A stretch of DNA of 64,000 nucleotides from Methylobacterium iners. GTDB lineage: Bacteria; Pseudomonadota; Alphaproteobacteria; Rhizobiales; Beijerinckiaceae. This document shows, piece after piece, positions 28,843-41,549 of the stretch; position 1 is the stretch's first letter; each line of letters starts with the position of its first letter. The DNA lies in contig NZ_BPQP01000028.1 in the NCBI RefSeq assembly GCF_022179305.1, positions 1 to 64,000 of the forward strand, written 5' to 3'. The notes beneath the pieces are model-generated. The model saw only the letters and a program-made list of their open reading frames with translations. It was not told where the DNA came from and ran no database searches. Position numbers and translations under genes: made by a program.

Positions 28843-29697
28843 TCACTCGCCCGCCGGCTGGTCCTTCTCGGCGGTGCCGGGTACGACGGTCGCTCCGCCG
28901 ATGACCCGCACCGGGCGCTTCTGGTCGGGCGGCGGGTCGCGCCAGGCCTGGGCGGGCTCGGTCGGAGGCTTCTCCGCCGCCGGTTTCTCCGCAGCGACGG
29001 CCGGCGGCGCGCTCTGGACCGGCTCGGTCTTGGGCACGTCGACCTTCGGCGCTTCGAGGGCAGCGGAGGGCGCCTCGGGCTTGGCGGCGGTCGGTGCCGC
29101 GATGGTCTCGGCGGGCTTCGGCGCCTCGGGGGTGGCGCGCGGCGCGGCCGGCTTGGCGGGCGGCGTCAGGCGGGCGACCTTGCGCTGCGGCTCGGGCCGC
29201 GGGCGGGCATCGGGGTTGAGCCCGAGGGCATTCCGATCCGGGCCGGGTGCCCGGCCCACGGGATCGGCGCCGGGAAGCGCGGCCGGCGGACCCATCCGGC
29301 CCGTCCCCGGGACGGGGCCGCGCGTCTCGATATCGGCGTCCGTGTAGCCGTAGCCCGGCCGGGTGCGGATCACCGCCACCGGCGGCGCGCCGATCCGCTG
29401 GCGGCCGAGCACCGCGCCGTCCTGCGAATCCACGAACAGCCGGACCCGGTCGCCGTAGCGGTCGGTCGCCTCGACGACGTAGCCCCGGCCGTCGAAGCGG
29501 GGACGGGTGATCTCGGTGAAGCCGCGGTCGTTCAGGCGCCAGACCACGGCGCGTGGCGGGAGCATGTCGTCGAAGGGATCGAAGAATTGCGCCTGCGCGC
29601 CGCCGGCGCCGAGCGCGATGAGCGCTGCGCATCCGGCGAGCGCGAGACGGAAGGGCTTCGCTGAGAGCGTGACCGCCCGGAAACGAGACGTGTCCAT
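28843..29697 (-). CDS. Secreted PepSY-like protein with Pro/Ala-rich tail
   Basis: A 284-residue precursor with a signal peptide (about 1-36, ending GAGGAQAQ). Residues about 50-110 resemble a PepSY-type fold: a GFTEITRPRFDGRGYVVEATDRYG strand pair and LFVDSQDGAVLG. PepSY modules often bind or inhibit peptidases. The remainder is a Pro/Ala/Lys-rich, probably disordered tail. It lies between two exported caspase genes on the same strand, so a role as partner or inhibitor is possible, but this is inference. The PepSY resemblance is by eye only. Confidence 0.6.
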   Translation of the reverse strand: MDTSRFRAVTLSAKPFRLALAGCAALIALGAGGAQAQFFDPFDDMLPPRAVVWRLNDRGFTEITRPRFDGRGYVVEATDRYGDRVRLFVDSQDGAVLGRQRIGAPPVAVIRTRPGYGYTDADIETRGPVPGTGRMGPPAALPGADPVGRAPGPDRNALGLNPDARPRPEPQRKVARLTPPAKPAAPRATPEAPKPAETIAAPTAAKPEAPSAALEAPKVDVPKTEPVQSAPPAVAAEKPAAEKPPTEPAQAWRDPPPDQKRPVRVIGGATVVPGTAEKDQPAGE

Positions 29698-29882
29698 CTG
29701 GCCTGGGTCCTGCTGATGCTGTTCCGGAGGCCCGCTTATGCCGCGGGTCCTCCGGCTGGCTTGAGCGAACAGGGTCGCCCCGCATGCCGCTTGTGCTCGG
29801 CGCCCGTGTTTAAGCGAGCGATTGGGGCGCAAATGCGGGGCGATAGGGGCGAGACCGGGTCGAAGGGTGTCCGGAGTGCTTC

Positions 29883-31565
29883 TCAGCGGATGCCGAAGCC
29901 GCCGCCGCGCGTTCCGAAATCGCCCCGTGAGCCGAAATCACCTCGGAACGTCGGGAACGGCCTGATGCTCGGCCGGACGTCGTCCGACCGGACGATCGGG
30001 CTGGCGCCCTCACCGCGCGGAGGGCGCGGCCGCGGCCAGATCGACCCGGGATCGCGGCGCGGATAATCCGGCTCGAAGCGACCGGGGAAGGGTCGGACGA
30101 TCACGGGAACCCGGCGCGGCGGCAGGACCTCGACATCATCGTCCTCGTCGACCTCGATCCGCTGGGGCAGGGGCCGGCGGACGGGACGGGCGACCGGAGG
30201 CGGCGGCGCGACGGCGACCACCGGGCGCGGCTCCCGCACGGCCGGTTTGGCCGCGGCCTTCACCGCCGGCTTGGCGGGCTTGGGCGGCTCCTTCGGCTCG
30301 GCGCGCCTCACCTTCGGCGTCATCTTGGGCGCGAGCGGCGCGGGCCTGATCGCCGGGGCCGGCGGAGGCACCGCGCAGAGATCGGCGACGCGGACGCCCC
30401 GGCGGCTCGCCGCCTTGGCGGCGAGCGCACGGGCCTCCGCGGCATGGGCGGAATCGGGGTAGAGGGCGAGGAACACGCGCAGGTCCTCCACCGTCCCTGA
30501 GCGGATGAGGGTCGCCCAGGCGATCTCCTCCTGCCGTTGGGCCAGGATGCGGTGGACCCGCAGCGCCCCCGAATCCTCCGGATAGATCGCGAGGAACAGC
30601 CGGTAGATCACCGGGTCGTCCCACCGGATGACGGTCCGGTAGGCCTCGCCCGGCGCGACGGCCCGCAGGCTCGCCTCCGTGGGCCGGGCGTCGGGCGCGG
30701 TGCCGGCCTCGGCCGGCTTGTCGGCAGCCGGCTTCTCGGCTCCGTCGAAGAAGGCGAAGGAGGTCGTCAGCGACGAGGTCTCCCACGGCAGCTGCGTTCC
30801 CCCCGTGGTCTCGTCCACCGCCGAGCGGACCTGCCGAAAGAGCTGCTCGACCGGCAAACCCGGCTCGCGCACGAATTTGAGGAAGGCGGCGGTGTAGGGG
30901 CTGTGGTCGCCGGTGCCGTCCGCGGCCGTGGCGCCGGGCGAGGTCGAGAAGGCGACGAAGGTGCCGCCTTTGGAGGCGACCCGGGCGAGGCCCGTCTCCG
31001 TCCGAAGCGACCGCTCCGCCTCCGCCGCGTCCTCGACGAGGGTGACGGCGAGGCCGCGGGCGCCGCCCTTGGCCAGGAAGGGGTTGTCGCGGCAGGCGTC
31101 GAGGATGACGATCTTGGCCTTGGCGCGCGTCGCGTCGAGCCGCTTCAGGATCTCGTCGAGCGAGAGGGATTGCCGGGCGACGTCGGCCTCTTCCGAGACG
31201 GCGGTGTCCACCGGCAGCAGGTGGTTCGCCCCGTTCATCTGCACGGCGTGGCCGGCGAAGTAGACCACCGCCTCGTTCGCCTCCGCGGCCTTCTTCGCGA
31301 AGCTGTCGAGACTCGTCCGGATGCCTTCCGCGGTCGCGTCGCTCGCGTGGACGACCTCGAACTTCGCCTCCTCCAGCACGGCCTTGACCGCTTGCGCGTC
31401 GCGGATCGGGTTGGGCAGGGGCGCCACGCTCCGGTAGGCGGAGTTGCCGATCACCAGCGCGACGCGCTCGGCGGCCTCCGCCCGGAAGGCGGCGAGGGAC
31501 AGGGGGACGGCGACGGCCATCCAGGTCAGGATCGACCAGGTTTGGGGATGGGAATGAATCGGCAT
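29883..31565 (-). CDS. Exported caspase-family (C14) protein, Pro-rich C-terminus
   Basis: A 560-residue protein with a signal peptide (about 1-32, ending FRAEA). The caspase p20-like domain (about 33-270) has RVALVIGNSAYRSV, the catalytic His in VYFAGHAVQM (GHA rather than the usual GHG) and the catalytic Cys in IVILDACRDNPF. A helical region (about 300-400) precedes a long Pro/Arg/Lys-rich, low-complexity tail to the C-terminus with FGSRGDFGTRGGGFG repeats. Both catalytic residues are present. It is the upstream member of a three-gene minus-strand group and is divergent from gltB. Confidence 0.83.
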   Translation of the reverse strand: MPIHSHPQTWSILTWMAVAVPLSLAAFRAEAAERVALVIGNSAYRSVAPLPNPIRDAQAVKAVLEEAKFEVVHASDATAEGIRTSLDSFAKKAAEANEAVVYFAGHAVQMNGANHLLPVDTAVSEEADVARQSLSLDEILKRLDATRAKAKIVILDACRDNPFLAKGGARGLAVTLVEDAAEAERSLRTETGLARVASKGGTFVAFSTSPGATAADGTGDHSPYTAAFLKFVREPGLPVEQLFRQVRSAVDETTGGTQLPWETSSLTTSFAFFDGAEKPAADKPAEAGTAPDARPTEASLRAVAPGEAYRTVIRWDDPVIYRLFLAIYPEDSGALRVHRILAQRQEEIAWATLIRSGTVEDLRVFLALYPDSAHAAEARALAAKAASRRGVRVADLCAVPPPAPAIRPAPLAPKMTPKVRRAEPKEPPKPAKPAVKAAAKPAVREPRPVVAVAPPPPVARPVRRPLPQRIEVDEDDDVEVLPPRRVPVIVRPFPGRFEPDYPRRDPGSIWPRPRPPRGEGASPIVRSDDVRPSIRPFPTFRGDFGSRGDFGTRGGGFGIR

Positions 31566-31700
31566 GGCAGCCTCTCCGGTTCGTCACGCGCGAACCGCCG
31601 GCCGGGCTCTCGCCGACTCGGCACGCGATCATGCCATGAGATCATCGACTTGCACGGAAAACTGTGCGCTGGCGCTCGTCAGGAGGGCACCGCCCCGTTT

Positions 31701-31736
31701 GTCATTCCGGGCCCGCCTCCGGCGCCCCGGAATGAC
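31701..31736. repeat. Short palindromic repeat, relative of the secD-secF element
   Basis: A 36-base element with the arms GTCATTCCGGG and CCCGGAATGAC around a short GC-rich loop. It shares its outer arms with the longer element at 23589-23699 and looks like a core copy. Confidence 0.6.
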
Positions 31737-31881
31737 GAAAGGTGGTGAAAGCCAGGACGGGCGATCCGCAACCCCGCCGCCCCTGCGGCGATGGGGACGA
31801 GGCTCTGGCCGCAAAAGCCTCGCCCTCATGCAGGCGCGGCCCTTGCTGGACCTGTTAAAATCTGTAATGTCACCGCGTTAG

Positions 31882-31898
31882 GACAGTAAGACTGTCCC
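31882..31898. promoter_or_regulatory. Candidate operator upstream of gltB
   Basis: GGACAGT-AAG-ACTGTCC is a perfect 7-bp inverted repeat directly after a possible promoter for gltB. Its size and position suit a dimeric transcription regulator. The regulator is not identifiable from the window. Confidence 0.4.
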
Positions 31899-32155
31899 AT
31901 TTCTCGGCCTCCGCCTGGACGGTGGCTCAGGGCTCGGCGCGTGACGGTACTGACGACCAAACGAGATTGGACACCGGTCGCCGCGAAGGCGATCCGGGCG
32001 CGAGCGGCCTGATCGGAGCCGAGGCGAGCCCGCGGGTGGCGGGCGCTTCGTGACAGAAGACCCCTCCCGTGAGACGACGGACCCTGGCATCGCCGGATGC
32101 AGGGGCATGAAACATGCTCGCATGCGAGCGGGGCGGAACACGAGGGATGGTGAGC

Positions 32156-36862
<4,707 letters not shown>

Positions 36863-36869
36863 GGCGGCG

Positions 36870-37460
36870 ATGCGGATCTACGGCGATCTCGTCTCCGGCA
36901 ACTGCCTAAAGGTCAAGATCGTCGCCGATCTCGTGGGGCTCTCCTACGAATGGGTGCCGGTCGACATTCTCAAGGGCGAGAGCCGGACGCCCGATTACCT
37001 CTCCCGCTTTCCAGCGGGGCAGGTGCCGGGCCTGGAACTCGACGACGGACGCTGCCTGGCGCAGTCGAACGCGATCATGCGGTATCTGGCGCGCGACAGC
37101 GCCCTGATCCCGGGAGAGGACTTCCTCCGGGCCAAGATGGACGAGTGGCTGTTCTGGGAACAGTACAGCCACGAGCCGGCCATCGCGGTCTGCCGGTTCG
37201 AGATGCGCTACCTCGGCAAGCCGAGCGAGGCGCGGGATCCGGCTCGGGTGAGGCGGGGTGAGGCGGCGCTCGACCTGATGGAGCGGCACCTCGCCGGCGC
37301 GCAGTGGATGGTCGGGCACGGCGTCAGTCTCGCGGATGTCGCGCTCTTCGCCTACACGCAATGGGCGGACGAGGGCGGCTTCGACCTGACGGCAAGGCCG
37401 GCGATCCGAGCCTGGCTCGGCCGTTGCACCCAGGCGCTGCGGCCGGCCGCGGCCGATTGA
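36870..37460 (+). CDS. Glutathione S-transferase family protein
   Basis: A 196-residue GST-fold protein. The thioredoxin-like N-terminal domain (about 1-75) has SGNCLKVKIV, with a Ser in the catalytic position, and the cis-Pro motif AGQVPGLELDDG. QSNAIMRYLA forms the glutathione-binding end. The helical C-terminal domain has the SLADVALFAY motif. The substrate is unknown. It starts eight bases after gltB and ends 106 bases before gltD, so it is inserted within the glutamate synthase operon and probably co-transcribed. Confidence 0.87.
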   Translation: MRIYGDLVSGNCLKVKIVADLVGLSYEWVPVDILKGESRTPDYLSRFPAGQVPGLELDDGRCLAQSNAIMRYLARDSALIPGEDFLRAKMDEWLFWEQYSHEPAIAVCRFEMRYLGKPSEARDPARVRRGEAALDLMERHLAGAQWMVGHGVSLADVALFAYTQWADEGGFDLTARPAIRAWLGRCTQALRPAAAD

Positions 37461-37566
37461 GAACGGTCCCGGGCTGATCCGGGGCGGAGTAGAGAACCGG
37501 CGGCGACGGGACTCCCAAGTCCCCCTCCGCACGGCGCGTTAGATGGTCTCGCGAAAGACGGGCACG

Positions 37567-38997
37567 ATGGGCAAGGTCACAGGGTTTCTCGAGTTCGACC
37601 GTCAGGAGCAGAAGTACCAGCTCGCGGCCGACCGCGTGCGGCACTTCCGCGAGTTCACGCTGCCGCTCGACGACCACGACCTGAAGAAGCAGGCGGCCCG
37701 CTGCATGGATTGCGGCATTCCGTTCTGCCACGGCGATACGGGCTGCCCGGTCCACAACCAGATTCCGGATTGGAACGAGCTCGTCTACCAGTCCGATTGG
37801 GAGGAGGCGCACCGCAACCTGCACTCCACCAACAACTTCCCGGAATTCACCGGCCGCATCTGTCCGGCTCCGTGCGAGGAAGCCTGCACGCTCAACCTCG
37901 AGAACCAGCCGGTCGCGATCAAGACGATCGAGCAGGCCATCGCCGACCGGGCCTGGAACATGGGCTGGGTCAAGCCCGAGCCCGCCGAGATCCGCACGGG
38001 CAAGAAGGTCGCGGTGATCGGCTCGGGTCCGGCCGGCATGGCGGCGGCCCAGCAGCTCGCCCGGGTGGGGCACGAGGTCCACGTCTTCGAGCGCGAGCCC
38101 AAGGCTGGCGGCCTGCTGCGCTACGGCATCCCCGATTTCAAGATGGAGAAGCGCCACATCGACCGGCGCGTGAAGCAGATGGAGGCGGAAGGCGTCCGTT
38201 TCCATTACGGCGTCAATGTCGGGGTGACGAAGCCGCTCGACGAGCTCACCGCCGCCTTCGACGCGGTACTCTTCGCCGGCGGCGCCGAGGACCCGCGCAA
38301 CCCGCAGCTTCCGGGGCAGGACCTGGAGGGCGTGCATTACGCCATGCCCTTCCTCGTCCAGTCGAACCGCCGGGTCGGCGCCGAGCCGATGCCCGGCAAC
38401 GGCGAGCCGCCGATCCTCGCCACCGCCAAGAACGTCGTCGTCATCGGCGGCGGCGACACGGCCTCGGATTGCGTCGGCACCTCGTTCCGCCAGGGCGCGC
38501 TCTCGGTGACCCAGCTCGATATCCGCCCCCGGCCGCCCGAGCGCGAGGACAAGCTGACGGTCTGGCCCTACTGGCCGACCAAGATGCGGACCTCGTCGAG
38601 CCAGGCCGAGGGCGCGGAGCGCGAGTTCCAGGCCGCGACGCTGCGGCTGGAGGGCAAGAAGGGCAAGCTCACGGGCGTCGTCTGTACCCGCGTCGACGAA
38701 AAGCGCCAGCCGGTGCCCGGCGGCGAGTTCGTCCTGCCCGCCGACCTCGTCTTCCTCGCGATCGGCTTCGCCGGCTCGGTCCGCAAGGGGCTCTTGGAGC
38801 AGTCCGGCGTCGTCATGGACAAGCGCAGCAACGTCGTCGCCAACGAGCGCGACTATCGGACGTCGAACGAGAAGATCTACGCGGCGGGCGACATGCGCCG
38901 CGGCCAGTCCCTGGTGGTCTGGGCGATCCGCGAGGGCCGCCAGGCCGCGCGCTCCATCGACGAGGCGCTGATGGGCGCGAGCGTGCTGCCGCGCTGA
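37567..38997 (+). CDS. gltD: Glutamate synthase (NADPH) small subunit
   Basis: The small subunit passes electrons from NADPH through FAD and 4Fe-4S clusters to GltB. The 476-residue product has the cluster motif CMDCGIPFC (about 43) with further Cys in [12 protein letters not shown] and CPAPCEEAC, the FAD Rossmann motif [11 protein letters not shown] (about 153) and the NADPH motif [11 protein letters not shown] (about 295). The ATG at 37567 gives the standard [10 protein letters not shown] start; an ATG eight codons earlier has no ribosome site. Confidence 0.95.
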   Translation: MGKVTGFLEFDRQEQKYQLAADRVRHFREFTLPLDDHDLKKQAARCMDCGIPFCHGDTGCPVHNQIPDWNELVYQSDWEEAHRNLHSTNNFPEFTGRICPAPCEEACTLNLENQPVAIKTIEQAIADRAWNMGWVKPEPAEIRTGKKVAVIGSGPAGMAAAQQLARVGHEVHVFEREPKAGGLLRYGIPDFKMEKRHIDRRVKQMEAEGVRFHYGVNVGVTKPLDELTAAFDAVLFAGGAEDPRNPQLPGQDLEGVHYAMPFLVQSNRRVGAEPMPGNGEPPILATAKNVVVIGGGDTASDCVGTSFRQGALSVTQLDIRPRPPEREDKLTVWPYWPTKMRTSSSQAEGAEREFQAATLRLEGKKGKLTGVVCTRVDEKRQPVPGGEFVLPADLVFLAIGFAGSVRKGLLEQSGVVMDKRSNVVANERDYRTSNEKIYAAGDMRRGQSLVVWAIREGRQAARSIDEALMGASVLPR

Positions 38998-39030
38998 GTT
39001 TCGCCCCATAGGCCGACGCGAGTAAGACGC

Positions 39031-39143
39031 CTCTCCTCCCCCTTTTAGGGGGAGGAGGTGGGAGGTGGGGGTGGCTGGGTGACCCTGCTGCGGAGGCCAG
39101 CGGAACCACCCACACCCTCGATCCCTCCCCACAAGGGGGAGGG
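39031..39143. repeat. Compound palindromic repeat
   Basis: A CTCCTCCCCCTTTT-type hairpin (39031-39059) and a second hairpin built on CCCTCCCC and GGGGAGGG (39123-39143) flank a segment that itself has complementary ends (GTGGCTGGGT with ACCCAC-like sequence). It fills the gap between gltD and the next gene and looks like a dispersed intergenic repeat unit of alphaproteobacteria. Confidence 0.5.
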
Positions 39144-39291
39144 AAGCGCGCTGTCAGTACCCAACTGAGCTGATCGATCGGACTTGGCATGAAAAGGCCT
39201 CTGCGCATTCCCGATCACGCCGGCGGATGCCGAAGGCCGCGTCGACGTCCCAGCCCTGCGTGGGCTCGTCGAGCGGCTTCGCACGGCGCAG

Positions 39292-40074
39292 GTGGATTCC
39301 ATCGGCCTGCTCGGCAGCACCGGCACCTATGTCTATCTCACGCGCGCCGAGCGCCGCCGCGCTCTCGAGGCGACGATCGAGGAGGTGGCCGGCAAGGTTC
39401 CGATCCTCGTCGGAATCGGCGCCCTGCGCACGGACGAGGCTGTGCGGCTCGCCCAGGACGCCAAGGCCGCCGGTGCGGCTGCCGGCCTCCTGGCGCCCGT
39501 TTCCTACACCCCACTGACAGAGGACGAGGTCTTCGAGCACTTCGTCACGGTCGCTGGGGAGGGCGGGCTGCCGCTCTGCATCTACGACAATCCCGGCACC
39601 ACGCATTTCCGGTTCAGCTCCTCGCTCATCGGCCGCCTGAGCCGCGTGCCGGGGATCGCCGCCCTCAAGGGTCCGGCGCCCGAAGCGCAGGCCGTTCCGG
39701 CGCAGCTCGCGGCGTTGCGCGGCGTCGTGCCGGACGGCTTCTCGCTCGGCTACAGCGGCGATTGGAACGCGGTCGAGACGCTGATCGCCGGCGCGGACGC
39801 CTGGTACAGCGTCGTCGCCGGCCTGTTTCCCGAAGCCGGCATGGCGATCGTTCGGGCGACGGGTCGAGGCGACGCGGCGGAAGCCCGGCGGTTGAACGCG
39901 CGCCTCGAACCGCTCTGGACCCTGTTCAAGGATTTCTCGAGCCTACGGGTGATGTACGCGAGCGCCGACCTGCTCGGCCTCTGCCGCGCGGCTCCGCCGC
40001 GGCCGATCCTCCCGCTCCCCGACACCGCTCGGCAGCGCGTGGCGGCAGTGCTTGAGGCTCTGGACTTGATCTAG
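39292..40074 (+). CDS. Dihydrodipicolinate synthase family protein, N-terminus frameshifted
   Basis: A TIM-barrel aldolase of the DHDPS/NAL family. Visible are GLLGSTGTYVYLTRAERRRAL, the catalytic Tyr in CIYDNPGTTH and the Schiff-base Lys in IAALKGP. The open frame has only a GTG at 39292 and lacks the first strand. Directly upstream the same frame (from 39193) encodes the missing family N-terminus, KGLCAFPITPADAEGRVD. An ATG at 39189 would start that sequence if one A of the run AAAA (39192-39195) were absent. The gene is therefore frameshifted at codon 2-3, or the read has an extra A. As written it is probably non-functional. Confidence 0.75.
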   Translation: MDSIGLLGSTGTYVYLTRAERRRALEATIEEVAGKVPILVGIGALRTDEAVRLAQDAKAAGAAAGLLAPVSYTPLTEDEVFEHFVTVAGEGGLPLCIYDNPGTTHFRFSSSLIGRLSRVPGIAALKGPAPEAQAVPAQLAALRGVVPDGFSLGYSGDWNAVETLIAGADAWYSVVAGLFPEAGMAIVRATGRGDAAEARRLNARLEPLWTLFKDFSSLRVMYASADLLGLCRAAPPRPILPLPDTARQRVAAVLEALDLI

Positions 40075-40083
40075 TCGGATGCC

Positions 40084-41457
40084 TCAGCCCGGCGGCCATC
40101 TGAAATCGTCCGCGCGCCCCGGCTGGGGCGGAGGCGGGGCGCCGCGCTGCAGGGTGCGCTCCACCGCTCCCGAGGGATCCGGCTCGCCGGGGCGACCGCT
40201 CAGGAGGACGCCGCCGGGCGAGACCTCCGGCCGGCTCAGGGGCACGACCGGTCCGGCCGCGGGCTTGACCGGCAGGGCCGGGATGCCGGGCGGCTCGGGC
40301 AGACTCGGGAGCATCGCGGTGATGTGGCGGTCCAGCGCCGCCGTGTCGTCGAGCTTTGGGATGGTGCCCTCGAGCGTGGGGGCCGGAGTCGCGGCCACCG
40401 CGGGAGCGGCTTGCGCGTCTGCCGGGGCGGGTGCGCCCGCGCCCATCAGGCGCTTCAGCTCGACATCGGCGAAATGCGCGACCTTGCGGGCGCCGGCCTT
40501 GGTGAAGTGGACCCCGTCCGAGGTGCGCAGCTTGGCGGGCTGACCCTCCAGGTCCGGCCCCGAAACGACGAAGCGGTTGCGCTCGTCGACGAAGCCGGGC
40601 CAGACATCGACATAGGTGCCGCCGCCTCGGCTCACGCGCTCGCGGTAGATCTCGTTGATCGCGGCGATGTCCTTGGTGAGCGACTCGCTGCGCATCGGCG
40701 GCGCGCCGACCCAGATCAGGGGCACCTTCTGCTCGGAGAACACCTTGACCAGGGCGTCGACCCGGCCGCGATAGATCTCGCGCCAGCGCTCGGTCAGCGG
40801 CTCGGCGCTCTGGTCGCCCTCGCGGATGGCCTGGCGGTCGTTGGCGCCGAGCATCACGACGGCGTAGGCGGGTTTGGAGCCGGCCTTGATGAACTCCTCG
40901 GCGGCCTTGGGCCAGTCGACGACATCCCGGCGCACGAGGCCGCTATCGCCTCGAGAGCGGTCGATCACCGCCACGTCGGCATTGTCCTCGAACACGTCGG
41001 TGAGGCCGCTCTTCAGGTAGCTCGCGAGGGAATCGCCGAACACCGCGATCCGGATCGACGGCTCGGCCTTGGGCACGGCGGGCTTGGGCTGGGCGGCCAC
41101 CGGCGCGGCCGGGCGCGGGCGGCGGGAGCGGGGCTCGTCGGCGTAGGCCGGGGAGCGGGGGCGCGTCGGTCTGGCGCCGGGCGTCGGTGCCGGGGGCGCC
41201 TGCTGCGTGCGGTCCTCCCAGGGCCAGTAGAACTGGCGCTGCTGCTCCTGCGGCGGCGCGTAGCGCCGGTTGGCCTGGCGGGCGCCGTAGCCGCCATCGT
41301 CGCGGTAATACTCGCGGGCACGGCGGCGGGGCACGTCCTCGTAGCCGTCGTCCCATTGGGCTTGGGCGGGCCGCGTCTCGACGAGGCTCAGCGGTGCGGC
41401 GACGGAGAGAACCATCGCCGCGGATCGCAGCAGCCTCGACGGGGTCAGAAGCGTCAT
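40084..41457 (-). CDS. Exported SGNH-hydrolase (DUF459-type)
   Basis: A 457-residue precursor with a signal peptide (about 1-34, ending RPAQAQ). An Arg/Pro/Tyr-rich linker (about 35-140) follows, then an SGNH/GDSL hydrolase domain (about 140-345) and a Pro-rich C-terminal tail. Catalytic blocks are FGDSLASY (Ser), VMLGANDRQ (Asn) and SDGVHFTKAGARK (Asp and His). The family includes periplasmic acyl-esterases acting on polysaccharides or peptidoglycan; substrate is unknown. ATG at 41457 gives a clean signal peptide. It ends ten bases from the end of the convergent synthase-family gene. Confidence 0.82.
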   Translation of the reverse strand: MTLLTPSRLLRSAAMVLSVAAPLSLVETRPAQAQWDDGYEDVPRRRAREYYRDDGGYGARQANRRYAPPQEQQRQFYWPWEDRTQQAPPAPTPGARPTRPRSPAYADEPRSRRPRPAAPVAAQPKPAVPKAEPSIRIAVFGDSLASYLKSGLTDVFEDNADVAVIDRSRGDSGLVRRDVVDWPKAAEEFIKAGSKPAYAVVMLGANDRQAIREGDQSAEPLTERWREIYRGRVDALVKVFSEQKVPLIWVGAPPMRSESLTKDIAAINEIYRERVSRGGGTYVDVWPGFVDERNRFVVSGPDLEGQPAKLRTSDGVHFTKAGARKVAHFADVELKRLMGAGAPAPADAQAAPAVAATPAPTLEGTIPKLDDTAALDRHITAMLPSLPEPPGIPALPVKPAAGPVVPLSRPEVSPGGVLLSGRPGEPDPSGAVERTLQRGAPPPPQPGRADDFRWPPG

Positions 41458-41549
41458 CGCGAGTCCCGAAAACCAAGCCCGTCGCGCCGGCACGACGGCG
41501 GCCCCTCTCGCGACAACATAGACCCTTCGCCGCGGAATCACAGGGCGAC

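Larger units (their letters stand above)
31566..32155. other. Long intergenic region upstream of gltB
   Basis: About 590 bases between the divergent caspase and gltB genes. It contains a short palindromic repeat (31701-31736), a possible sigma-70 promoter (TTGCTG at 31844-31849, TAATGT at 31866-31871) and a perfect inverted repeat (31882-31898). No protein-coding gene was recognised. The remaining 250 bases before gltB would be an unusually long leader. Confidence 0.5.

Noticed and set aside
31564-31881. Plus-strand open frame of about 105 codons upstream of gltB
   Set aside because: It crosses a palindromic repeat, has odd composition and no family resemblance.
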